Positions 36,127 to 47,332 of a DNA stretch of 64,000 nucleotides are shown piece after piece. The notes beneath the pieces were generated by a model. That model made no database searches and was not told where the DNA came from. It saw only the letters and a program-made list of their open reading frames with translations. Both the position numbers and the translations under genes were made by a program. The stretch covers positions 4,159,524 through 4,223,523 of the forward strand of contig KQ964245.1 in the NCBI GenBank assembly GCA_001566295.1. Direction: 5' to 3'. Within the stretch, counting starts at the first letter, position 1, and every line of letters starts with the position of its first letter. Source of the stretch: Microdochium bolleyi. Its lineage: Eukaryota; Ascomycota; Sordariomycetes; Xylariales; Microdochiaceae.

Positions 36127-39100
36127 TCATTGACGTTGGCGCTTCTCACGCTGTTGTGCTTTCCACTCTTGCACGAAGTCATCCATTTCCGTGTGGATGC
36201 GGAGGCCTTTCTCGACCATGGTGTTGTACACCGACTTCAGCTCGGAGGAGTCAAACTCAGACACAAGTGTCGCGAAGGCTTCCATGTAGACATCCTTAGA
36301 CCATGGACACCGCTGGAGTGCGCGGTAGAGCACGCTCTTCGCCTTGCGTCTGAGTGAGGTATGCTTGTAGCAGAATCGAATGTATGCGATCCATATCTGG
36401 GGATGGTTCTTGCACGGATTGCTGTTCAGAGCATGCTCGAAGGCGGCCGCAGTCGAGTTAGCATTGCCCACTCGAGCCTCGTGCTGGATAACGAATGCTC
36501 GGGTGCTGATGCAGTCGAGCTTAGGATCTGCAACGAGCTCGTCAAGCTTGGAGCGGACATGATCATCTATACTCAGTCGTGTCTCGCGCCAAGCAAATAA
36601 GACTTGGAAAGTAGTGTTCATGGGGAAGTAGTCAATGTACTTCGCAAACTGCTCGCGGAGCAGACCTAGGCGACATGGGCTACAAACCATGATTAGTACT
36701 GCACTCTCAGATCAAAAACATCTCGTTGCAGGATATCACTTACCCGTGTGTAGCGTGGAAATATAGCAGCTTTGACGAGAATTCAAGAAGTTCTTCATGT
36801 TCCGAAGAATCCGCGACTCCTCTTTGCTTCAAGTCGTCCGACAACTCATCCGCACTTCTTAGCGCGGACCAGATGTCACCTTGTTGTTCAGAAGCAGGCT
36901 CCTTGTTGCTACCTGCAGTGAGATACTCGAGCAGTACCAGAACTTTCGTACAAGCAAAGGCAAGTCCCAAGTTCCCAGCAGAGACAGAGAAGTCTCTCTT
37001 GGATCGCATAGACTGTCGCAATTCGCTGATACCAGTAAAGTCCTGCGGCTGGCCAGCAGGATAATGAGTCCCGCCCATTGGCTGGGAATAAGCAATGATT
37101 TCTTTTGCGGCCTCCTCCAGCTCCTGACTTTCAATTCTCATCCCAGCGAGCCACGCGACCAGGCGCAGACGGTCATGCTCAGGCAGATTCGGTAGACCAA
37201 GGGCAGCACTGGCAATGTTTCTTGCAGATGGAGCATTTCCAGCCGAGTATTCCCGGGTCGAGTATCCAATGTACAAGTCGACATTGGTGGGGTCTCTCTT
37301 CAGAAGTGCCTTCGCGGTTTTCTTGTCATCGCCCGAAGCCAACGTGCCGTTGAGTGCGAAATAGTATGGTGCAAGCTCAGCCTCGGACAGACGAAGCACA
37401 AGCTGCTTCAACACTTCCACGGCCCAGAGCTGTCTGGCTTGCACTTCTGAATCCTTCGCCACTTCGAAGTAGTTGAGCCAGTCTGAACCATGGAACAGCG
37501 CTTGTGGTGTTCTAGCGAAGTTTTGGAAACATTGCTCGAAGTCAGGCCCGCGTCTACCGGCTTCCTCAGAGTTACCAAGGCCAGCCTGGTCTTTCGAAAG
37601 CATGCCCAAAGAGCAACCGGTGGAGCTACGTGAGGGCCATTTCGAGGTCCAATTCTTCGTACTGCTGGTCTCGAGCGCTGCTGGCAGACAGCAGAATCTT
37701 AGGAAAGCGTTGACAAGAAGAGCCTTCACATTTGAGATCGCAGAGCTTGGAATCCACAAGAGAAGGTCTTCAATGTCAGGAAACAGCACGACTCGAAACG
37801 GGTCATCCTCGGCGCCCTCGTCTAGGGTGCGCGCAGAGATGGCAGCGCCCTTCGATTTCCACCGCTCTGTCGCCGCCCAGGCTTTGTAAGCGTCTCGAGT
37901 GGGTGGTGGAGACCAAGCCTTCAACTGATGTGGTTCTGGAGGTTCGGACTGTGAGTGATCTTTCGCGAAATTGGCCCAACCCATTGAGCCTGCCTCCCCA
38001 AACCTCGGGACTTCGCTGTCCCAGAATTCCTGGAAAAGCATGAAGAGCGCAGCATGCTCCCCAAGAGTGCTTGAGGTTGGTCGGCAAAAGGTCAGTTCAA
38101 GAACAGCTTGCCAGGCAGAGCAAGCGAGCTCCATGTAGCCTGCATCGCTCAGGAAGGTTGTGGCGTGTAGGAATGTGCAGATGAGTTCATTGCAAAGATC
38201 TTCCTGCCGTTGCCCTGCGGTTGTAACTTGAAGGTTCTTGTGGAGGTCTTTGAGGTGCAGGATGTACCGTTGCTTGATGTCATCGTGCCGGAATGTCGTG
38301 ATATTTGCCTGACGGTACGCCATCTGTGCTTCCCATAAACTCTGGCTTGAAGGATACAGTTCCAAGACCTCGTCCCATCGTCTTTCCGTTGTTTTGTCGT
38401 CCCAAAGCTTCATACCTTCCGCCATCAGCTTCAGCTGGATCAGCTCGCGCTGCTCAGGCGAGGCTGCATGGGACAGAGCTTTCTCTAGCAGCGACAGCTT
38501 GATGTCTGCGAAGCTTCTGACCTCAGCAGGTGTCGGATGCAGTGCGTCACGAGCTGTTCTGAGAAGGAGGATATCCTGATGATCGACAAGTGCGTGCCAA
38601 GCATCCATGTCATGGGGGGTATCTCTGACTTTTCGGCCGAGTTCAATGGAGCGTTTAGTAATGGGATCGTGATCGCAATCTTGCATATCTGAGTCCGAGG
38701 CACGGCTCTGGTGGTCATCATCGTTCAACATGTCCTCATCCTCAGAGTCGCCTTGACTATGAAGTGAGCGGTACGCCGGCAAGTCCCCCTCAGCTGTTCC
38801 AGACGCCAGTGCACTCCCATTGTCAATGTGGCTATTCCTCGAAGTTGTGAGGGGGAGGTACTCATCCCCAGCCGAAGTGACAAAGCCGCGAGCCGGGCGC
38901 ACTCGCACCGGCCGGCCACCAGCAAGCCCGCTCATGGCGCGAAACGTTTTGCGATCAGTGCTGAGTATTGGTCCTTTGTCACGATAGCCGCGGAAGAAGA
39001 ACTCGTTCCGGGTGCCTGTCCGCTCAAAGCGAATGAATCCGTCGGCGCCGAGTACACGCCCGGAGCCGTAACGGCGGTAACCCGGGACCTCTCGGGTGTT

Positions 39101-39382
39101 GTTGGAGCCATATTGTCGTATTAGCGGGTCGCCGCGCTTGTCTACTGTGAAGCCGTCCTCAGGATGCCGGTTCCTGGCCGGGAGTTGTTGTGGGTGTGCA
39201 GAGCGGGCAGGTGCAGGCTCTTGTGTCCTTCCAGCATCTCCGTGAACAGCGGGCGGTTTCTCATCGTGCTGCGTGGCAGATGTATCCGGCAGCGGCGCCG
39301 GGGCTTCTGTCCTGGCCTTGAAGGAGAACTTGGGGACGGGCTTGGAGCCCGTCTGACGAGGTCGCGCTTCTTCTCGCGGCAT
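36127..39382 (-). CDS. NRDE2: NRDE2-family nuclear RNA-processing protein
   Basis: Nuclear protein with HAT/TPR-like helical repeats, linked in animals and fission yeast (Nrl1) to RNA surveillance, splicing and nuclear RNAi with the Mtl1/MTR4 helicase. Exons on the minus strand 39382-36744 and 36679-36127, with a 64-base intron, give 1063 residues. Order: a Pro/Ala/Lys-rich disordered N-terminus, FFFRGYRDKGPILSTDRKTF (about residue 130), an acidic stretch EDEDMLNDDDHQ, then the NRDE-2 domain from about residue 235 (NPITKRSIELGRKV-like block, MDAWHALVDHQD, WDEVLELYPSSQSLWEAQMAYRQ), and repeat units to the end. The C-terminal exon holds further HAT-like motifs (FQVLFAWRETR, WIAYIRFC, AKSVLYRALQRCPWSKDVYMEAF). 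The family assignment is firm; its partners here are inferred. Confidence 0.87.
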
Positions 39383-40109
39383 GGTTGCGTCACGGTCACC
39401 TTGCCGGCGGCGATGAAGGCATCTTGCAGCCAGTCAAGGCCGGATCGGGAGGACGGGTCCCGTGATCTGCTACTTGGGCGAAGATCTGAATCGAGCAGTT
39501 GGCAACTGCCGTGTTGCGAGGTGGTTTGATACTTGAAGACGGTGCGAAAATGGCACGGCCAGGAAGGTGCAGCGGCGAAATGCGGTTGCACGGCGCAAGT
39601 GCCTCCCGTGGCTCCACTCTTGGGAACTTACACCACAACGTCCTTGGACGACCTGATTTCCTCACCCTGGCCAAGGTCACCAAAACTGAGTACGAGATAT
39701 TTTGGCGCTGGGATATAGAGAGATTCGAGTTGACGAATGTCCCTCTACACCTCTGCATCCGTTTCACATGCCTTCTTGCACAGATATTGGCTGACTGACT
39801 TGAGTACCCTTACCCAGTATACGGATCGGTTGTCATGGCCCTGCGTCAAGATGACCTGCGGCACTTGGCCAAAAGGTTGGCATTGCTACGAGGAAGAGAC
39901 TTCCTCATGTAATCGAGTGGTAGATCTTCGGGTAACAAAGGCTAATATATCGAGGAAGTCATGACGAATTGAGATCCTGGGCTTCCGAAGGTATTCCTGG
40001 ATGACAGGTCACAAAACCCGAGTCTGGTTTCTTGGAATCTCACGAAAGCCAGAAAATGCCCCCGTACGCTTCACCTGCGTATCGCTAGCAACAGGTCGCC
40101 TTTATATCA
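39383..40109. other. Spacer between two minus-strand genes
   Basis: Promoter of NRDE2 and 3' flank of the dehydrogenase gene; no coding region is supported. Confidence 0.5.
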
Positions 40110-41209
40110 TCACGCCCTCCAGGTGTCCTTCATCTGCTGCACAAACTTCTGTTCCTCCTCGAGCAAGTGGTTATCCTCCCCGACAGGGCCAGCAGTCGGG
40201 TACAGCGCCTCGAGTGGCACATCTCGAACATTGACGATGGCCTCGCCGCGTTTGCCTACCAGCATGGCCTCAACGACACTACCGTCGCCATACTGGGGCT
40301 CAACGAGCAAGCTGACGGCAACAGCAGCGCACTGGTCCGGCGTCATGGTGAGGTCGTTGGGCTGGACACGATCCTTGCAGTAATCCGGATGAAATATGGG
40401 TGTCTGCCATCGGACAGTCATCGTTAGCCAAAGAGATCAGTCGCGTATCATGCTTCCAGATGGTAAAGCGTGGTGGGACTGACATAGACGGCGCCTGGGC
40501 AGATCGCCGAGTTCCTAATCCCAAACTCCTTCTTCAACGCATGCAGCGATCTGGCCATACTGACAATGGCCGCCTTACTAGCAAAGTACATAGGCGACTG
40601 GATCGAGTGCACGTAGCCGCCGACGCTGGCGAACCACAACAGGTTCGCCTCGACCTGACGGTTGTGAAGCCAGTAGTCGATGGCTATCTGTGCAAGTCGG
40701 ATGGGGCCGATCGTGTTGACACCAAACGTCTTGTATTGGCCTCTTGTGGCGTTGGCATCGTCTTCTGCAACCGATGAAACCCCGGGAGCTTCCCAGAAGC
40801 TGCTGTTGGGGGGCTCGTAGATGCCTGCGCCATTGACGACAATGTCAATCTGGCCAAAGGTCTCAAGAGCGTACTTCCAAGTTGCGTTGATGGATGACCA
40901 GTCGCTCATGTCTGTCTTGAGAAAGATGGCCGAAGCGTCGCCGGCACTCTTTGGAGGATGAGGGTATCTCGCATACGTAGCCTCTGCTTCCGGGCGAAGA
41001 CTCAAGTCGGCGATTAACACCTTAACGCCCGACTCGAGAAGCTTACTGCATAGGGCGTGGCATATACCTGGCAGTTGAGAAGACGATCAGCATGAGGGGT
41101 TCTGGTGAAAACCACAAGCAACCTAGATCTAGCAAGAAAATTGAGATTGCTTACCAGAGCCGCCTCCAGTGACGAGCGCTTTCTTGCTTGCAAGGTTGTA
41201 GGTTGACAT
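40110..41209 (-). CDS. NAD-dependent short-chain dehydrogenase (15-PGDH-like)
   Basis: Classical SDR oxidoreductase of 310 residues. Minus-strand exons 41209-41155, 41067-40484 and 40403-40110 (introns of 87 and 80 bases). The first join completes the cofactor loop TGGGSGI (residues 14-20). Asp39 at the end of beta-2 (VLIADL) favours NAD over NADP. NGAGIY (97-102), Ser166, Tyr179 and Lys183 (YFASK) complete the catalytic set. The second join reads PGAVY-TPIFHPDYC, as in 15-hydroxyprostaglandin-dehydrogenase-like fungal SDRs. No signal or membrane segment, so cytosolic. It is divergent from the Pth11-like gene across a 1.1-kb promoter region. The substrate is unknown, probably a small alcohol or ketone. 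Confidence 0.88.
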
Positions 41210-42312
41210 GGCTGTCCTTTTTACTATTGTGAGGAGTTGAGTTGCAAGGTTGGGGGCAAGAAGAGAAAGGCCGGATGTGATGCAAACCCAAGAGATATGG
41301 TCTCTCGACATGACACAAGACACCTGGCGAAAGCGGACACCTCGGTCTCGGTTGTAGTGTCCTGGTTTCTTGCAATGACCGAGGCAGATGTCCTATACCA
41401 AGGGTCAAGAGCAAACATCGCGACTCCGGGACCGGCTCAGGTGTGCCGGTGGAGAGGAATGTGATCAAGCAAGGTTGCCCGCATGAGAACCCTAGTTTCG
41501 TCACAAGAGGACCCTCTAAACCCCTTGTACAACGACCAACCAACAAGTCACAGAGGCTTAGTTGGTCTACAAGTCTTTTCATCATTGCAGCTCAATAGTC
41601 TGATGCCCGGGCCTTGCCGTAAAGGTGATCGCTAGTTGTTCAAACGATATCATTGTGATCGTTCGTCAATTCGTGATAAACGTGAAGTCCTTGTCCTGAG
41701 ACCTTCTGTGTTTGCTATCAGCTTCTAGAAAAGAACATGCTACCAGCATGCTTTTATGTTGGTGACTCTCTCATGGGTTCGCACTTGGCGGAGCAGGGGC
41801 TAGCCTCCAACCCCAGCAGTAATGTCGGGCATGACGATAAGGTTATGACCTGCTCCACGAAGACCTGAGGAGCCACCGCGCACTTTGCGCGTATTTCTTA
41901 GTGTTTCGGAGTCGTGCGAGCTGAGAGATTGACACTTCTCGCCAATGTGAATGAAGTTTGGTTGAATCCTTGCTTGACTCCACCTGATTATGACTGAACT
42001 GTCCGCTTCGAGCCTGCAATTCGCGGCACACCACATCGGTAGCCCGTTGGAAGGATGCCAATTGTTTGTTATGCATCCCCGGAAGTTGTGACCGACAACT
42101 CGTCATCCTTAGAGCACCAAGGACTCCCACACAATGGCAGGCACCCAAAGCAAATGCAGACGTGAAGACTCTGTGCACTTATATACAATGGTGGACAGCC
42201 GCTCTGGAAGTCAACTTGGGCACTTGTCGCAGGCTTTGTAGCCACCATTGTTGCCACAACCAGTACGAAGTCTCAACCGAACGGTCTCGCGCCCGCCAAA
42301 GGCTCATCAACG
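41210..42312. other. Shared divergent promoter region of the SDR and Pth11-like genes
   Basis: 1.1 kb without a supportable gene between divergent start codons. A TATATA at 42180 faces the Pth11-like gene. Confidence 0.55.
42180..42185 (+). promoter_or_regulatory. TATA-like box of the Pth11-like gene
   Basis: TATATA 133 bases before the ATG at 42313. Confidence 0.4.
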
Positions 42313-43626
42313 ATGGAGCCCATTCGCGTTGTCCAACTCGAGGGGCTCTCAGCTCAGCTTCTGGGTGTGACGATTTCCTTCACTATTCTATGCACCCTTG
42401 TTCTCGTTCTCCGCATGTGGCTTCGCTACAAAGATGCCCAGCTCGGCTTGGAAGATTGGCTGATGCTAGTGGGAGCAGTAAGACACATCATATACGACTT
42501 CCAGGCTAGTCACATCTAACACAGGCTTGATCTAGACGTTCAACCAGTTACACAATGGGGTTGTTGTTTGGGGGACTCTCATTGGTATTGGGACACCTGA
42601 CGATAAGTTAGCCTTGGCTAACATGCTCGAAGGAGCCAAGGTACTCACTCCCCACGATGCATACCTGTCATATTGGGAGATACTTGCAGCTGACACTCGT
42701 TCTTGTTCAGGTCATCATGTACTGGCAGTTGTCTTATGTTGTCGGATCCCTCTTCATAAAATCAAGCATCTGTGCGACACTGATCCGAATTAGTGCCAAG
42801 CGTCGTTACAAATGGCTGCTTGTTGGCATGATCGCGCTCACGACAGTCACCACAATCGCCGCCATGACAGTCGTCCTGGTCAGATGTAAGCCGATCGCCG
42901 CCAACTGGGACCCGACCGTTGGTGTATGCTTGAACCTAGATCTCGTCGTTGTCTTCACCTACATTGTTTCAGCCATGAACATCTTCACGGATTGGAGCGT
43001 GGCGATAATACCAATGTTTATCCTCTGGGATTTGCAGATGCAGCCGAGGATGAAGCTTGTGACGTCGGGTGTACTGGGCATCGGTGTGTTGTAAGTACTG
43101 CTCATGAGACCATACTCGGATTCTTCGCCTCACTTACCATTGTGTCTCGCAGTGCATCAATCGCCACCATCATCCGCATCCCATTCTCGACCGCATACTC
43201 AAACCCGGCAAACCTTCTCTGTGAGTGGTCGACTCCATTATTTTTCAGAATAGTATGCCGGCCAGAACATTTCTCACAGTTGCATCAGACAACATTGCAC
43301 ATATCGTTCTCTGGACAGTCGTGGAGTGCGCCATGGGAATCATCGCAGGCTGCCTCCCGATGCTCCGGAAACTTATTCACGGGTACCTCGCCGAATCATT
43401 TTCCGCGCCCGTGCGCCTTGACCAGCCAGAAACTGAACTCGTCACAATCGGGCGCCTCGGCAAGAAGCACAACGGTGTCTCGACACTCTTTGACGCCAGC
43501 GTCACGAGATCCAGGACAGCGACCGTTGGCCATGGGGACGAAGACGGGATTGGTGACAGCGACAGCACTCGCCGAATCATCAAAGCTACACGGTCCATGG
43601 AGCAGATGCGATCTGATTCGAGATGA
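42313..43626 (+). CDS. Pth11-like integral membrane protein (fungal rhodopsin-like domain)
   Basis: Predicted seven-helix plasma-membrane protein of the fungal 'rhodopsin domain' group, to which the Pth11 surface-sensing receptor belongs; it lacks a CFEM domain. Exons 42313-42477, 42536-42640, 42711-43090, 43153-43220 and 43280-43626 give 354 residues. Hydrophobic segments start at about residues 12, 40, 95, 125, 175, 205 and 255. Family landmarks are LVLRMWLRYKDAQLGLEDWLM, YVVGSLFIKSSICATLIRIS, CKPIAANWD, IFTDWSVAIIP, RIPFSTAYSNPANLL and VLWTVVECAMGIIAGCLPMLR. The C-terminal about 90 residues are a polar cytoplasmic tail. For the last intron two acceptors nine bases apart (43279 or 43288) both keep frame. 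The ligand and the coupling to G-alpha are unknown. Confidence 0.85.
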
Positions 43627-44399
43627 CCATCTGTGTGCTGTGCTTTCATACCCGTCGTAGGTAAAGATTAGTAGCGTGTTTGTCGTTGTCGTTGTCCGAG
43701 TGCAGACCAATGGAAGAAGCGTTTCCTCTCCTGACAGGGACTACTGCAGCTTGGCTCGGACACATCAGCCCAATCTCCTAAGTTGGGACCACCGAAGGAG
43801 TGGGATTATCGGGTGCCGTATTTCCGTGGTGTGACCAAGCAACGACACTTGTGGGGAGAGGCAATACCAGCCCTGGAGGAGATGGGGTGGATTGCGGAGT
43901 ACATGGCATACTTGCGGTGCAGCCATGCTGTGTCACCTCAGTCGACCCAGGAGGAAGAGACGGCAAAGAAATGTCCGGGCCGAGTCCAGAGACCGCCCCG
44001 GAGCAGGAGATTGGCGGGCCGGGTGCTGTTCCCGAGGATTGAACCATGCAGATGAGGGTCACGTGCGCGTGTGCTCGGCAGGCGACCAATGAGGAAGGGG
44101 CGAGGGGGCCGCCGTAACCTCGGGTTGGGGGCCGAAAGTCACAGCTTCAGTCCCTGTCCGCACTCTGCCTCGCCTATCAGATCAAGCACGCCCCTTCACC
44201 CAACGAGCCAAGCCCAAGAGTTAGCTGACGTGCAGGGCCCGCGCTCTTGCGCTGTACCTTCCATCTCCAGCTTGCCTTTCGCGCCGACCCGGGACGCCTC
44301 GCAGATCGGGCCGCCCCCCGGTCTCGCAACGACCTGGTCTGATGCCTGTTGCTTTTGTTCCCGCCGACTGACCTCGGGAAGGGCTGGGGCTGAGGAGAC
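43627..44399. other. Promoter region of the Zn2Cys6 gene
   Basis: 3' flank of the Pth11-like gene and about 0.7 kb of control DNA for the next gene; the open frames on both strands lack family or codon support. Confidence 0.5.
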
Positions 44400-46256
44400 A
44401 TGGCTCCTGCAGAGGTCCGCAAAGTCCCCACGACCTGTCTGACTTGCAGGTAAGTGGAGTCCCCATTTATCGTGGCTGCATTTGTTGTCAAGTATTCTGG
44501 AGGCAGCCAGCTTACAGTGCCGTGGTCTGTGTCGTCGGTGGGCAGGAAGCGCAAAGTCAAGGTATGACGTCTGTGTGTTGTGTTACTGGTTGGCCGGCCG
44601 CATCCCTAGCTGACACTCTGCACGTTCTCGCCACAGTGTGATGGCACCAGGCCGAATTGCCTCCGCTGTGCCAAAGCGCGTCTCACGTGCGACGGCTACC
44701 CCTCAGCCACTGCTCTGCCCTCCAGGCGGAAGGACACCCCAGAAGCCCGCGGGGATCATGCTCGCAACCTGCAGGTCAGGAGCAGTCGCATCCCACTGCT
44801 CCCGAAACGCAGTACGCCTCTAGATGCCTGCCCTACTATCTCCCGACCTCCAGGGACTGTGCCTTTCAGCTCAAAACAAGCTCTCTACGCCGACGTCTAT
44901 CGCTACAAGGTCATACCAAAGCTGCCCGATCGCGAGTTTTGGCATCGGATCGTCCAGCGCGAAGCCGTCTCAGATGAAAGCATCCGTGACAGCGTCGTTG
45001 CCCTGGGGGCCTTGTGGCTCGCCCAGGACCGGCTCAAAACACTACGAAGAACGGATCATTCCCAAGCCCAAGTCTTCGATAGCGACAACCCTTTCCCCAA
45101 AGATGAGATTGTGGAGGCAAACTACCGGGAAGCAGCAAGAAGCCACACACATGCCATGTCTCTCTTCCGCAAACGTCTCATCAAAGAGGGCTCTACGATG
45201 ACACCGAGAAGCATCTTCATCGCGACATATCTGTTCGTCATGTTCGAGCAGAATCAGGGAAATAGCAAAGAAGCAGACCGCCTCCTTGTCTTCGCGATGA
45301 ACATCCTCTACAATCACTTGGCTGTCTTCAAGGCTACAAGACAGCTCCCGTATCAGCTCGTCTCGGCATTAGCGGCGAGGATGGACGACGAAGGCCTGCT
45401 TGAGGCCGAACGGCGCTTTACACACATGGCCCTGGTCAACCCAAACGGCCAGCGGCTGTCTCCTGCTGCCGACAAATGGTCGGCAGGGAAGAACCTTGCG
45501 CAGCAAATCATGCTTGCTGATGTTCCGGGTGTAGAGTCTTCAGTGAACTATCTGCTCGCCGAGTGGGATCTCTTCATCAGCCGTACCGGACTCTGGATTT
45601 GGCGGTTTGCTCCTGAAAGCATCTTCGTCAACCCAGACGCGGAGGGCAGAGCGATTTGCAGCACAGCTTTGACTCTCAACCGGAGATGGAGAAAAGTGTT
45701 CGAGGACAAGCTTGCGACAGAGACACGCTCAGAACACCGGGTTGCTCTTGAGTCGACCTTGACGAACATCATCATGTCGTTCACCTGCTGGGCTTCCTTC
45801 ACAGATCCGACCGAAATGGCGTGGGACGCCTTCATTGCGGACTACCAGGCCATCATGGACCTTATCGACTTGACAAAAGGGCGTTCTGTCTTGCCACGGT
45901 TCGAAAGCTTTCATATCGATCTGCCACACCTGCTGTACTTTATCCTGCAGAAATGCCGCGATAGGGACACTCGCCAACGAGCGCTGGGAATGCTGCGAGA
46001 TGCCGTTAGAGCGGACGAGGGAGACCACTTGAAAGTGATGCTCGCGGCCTGTGAGGCCCACGTTTCATACGAAGAACTCGGTCGGGACCATTTGACGGGA
46101 GTCATTCCTGCCTCGAAAAGATTCTTATGGACGGGGCAGTCCAGCAACCAGGATGGAACCAGCCTGGTTCTCACTCTCACTTCGGCATTGCCGGACTCGA
46201 CAGGGAAACGTACTACCGAAATAATCAACGTCGGACCAGGACAGCTGAACAAATAA
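44400..46256 (+). CDS. Zn2Cys6 transcription factor (Fungal_trans_2 type)
   Basis: Nuclear DNA-binding regulator of 561 residues. Exons 44400-44449, 44546-44561 (only 16 bases) and 44637-46256; introns of 96 and 75 bases. Together they assemble the binuclear cluster with Cys at 13, 16, 23, 30, 33 and 40, spacing 2-6-6-2-6; the tiny exon supplies most of the basic RKRKVK loop that contacts DNA. A short linker follows, then a helical regulatory domain from about residue 100 (VYRYKVIPKLPDREFWHRIV, SIRDSVVALGALWLAQDRL) to the end, of the kind placed in Fungal_trans_2. The genes to its left, Pth11-like and SDR, are candidate targets by position only. The long frame alone starts at 44859 and would miss the DNA-binding domain, so the spliced model is preferred. 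Confidence 0.88.
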
Positions 46257-47332
46257 GGGCTCGCAAATAGCAAACTCGTGTATATATGTGTGGCCAGCTG
46301 AGATGCTACTTGAGACCTGTATTAGCTGGCACTGTCCGTCTACCAGGGTGGGCTTTGTTTCGAAGTGGCTGGCAGGCACCTGAGCAGGAGCCATGAGGAT
46401 GACGTCAGAACCCAAGAGACCCATCTGATGCCTCATGCAAACAACACTGGACTGGAATACGTCCACAACACAAAACCGGCAAGTTTGAAAGTATATCTGA
46501 ACAAACCAGGATTCCAGTCAGTGTCTTCGTCAAACCGCGCACCCAAAACTTGCACACTACGCTCCTGGATTCCCATCGGAATCAGAATCGCATACGCGAT
46601 TCGACGATGACGGACGGCGAATTCCTGGCGCAAAGAGCGCTAGCAAGCGCCACGGATGCGCTGACAATTAATTAGCGTATGCGGGAAACCTGGAGAGAGT
46701 TTCAGGGGTGCTGCGCTGCACCTCTGGCAGGTGCCGTGGTTCAATGCACACCTCAGAGACCCTGAACTTTTTCAAGCATAAGGCATCCAGTTCCCAGAGC
46801 ACGACTGCCCAAGTGCTCAAGCCCAGAGCCAAAGCCGCGTCTTGCGGGGTCAAGGCAATCCACAGCCTCGTGCGAACTTGTATTGTATACCGGGTCTACG
46901 ACTCGCATAACGTTGCATTGTCCCAGCCTCGTGGGCCTTCGCTGAGACCATGGTGGGTTGGCGGACCCTCCTTGGCACCAAACATGCCCGAGGGCTGCCT
47001 CATGTGACAGCAGATCACCCGCCCACCTTGGAAGCCGCAGCCCACTCCATCACCGCTCCCTCCTGCCGCTGATAAGCCGCGCCTCGTGATCGACGAGCTT
47101 CGACTCGCGTCTCGTCCCTACCTTAAGGTCCCTAGAGGTGCTGTGTGCGGGGAGCTGCTTGCCCTGCGCTTCCTTTGCTTTCTGTCTGTTCTGTTCTGTT
47201 CTGTTCGTCCTGTCATTGTGGCCCCAGCGTGCCCATGCTTATGGCCTCTGGCAACGCCACGCTCTGCTCCTCCTGTCCTCCCTCATCCTCGACGCCATCC
47301 CGCGACGCGACATCACAACACCGCCCCTCGTG
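46257..47332. other. Intergenic region of 1.1 kb
   Basis: No gene. 3' flank of the Zn2Cys6 gene and promoter/leader of the CLC gene, the latter pyrimidine-rich. Confidence 0.5.
47186..47205. repeat. CTGTT pentanucleotide repeat in the CLC gene leader
   Basis: Four tandem CTGTT copies about 130 bases before the CLC start codon. Confidence 0.7.
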
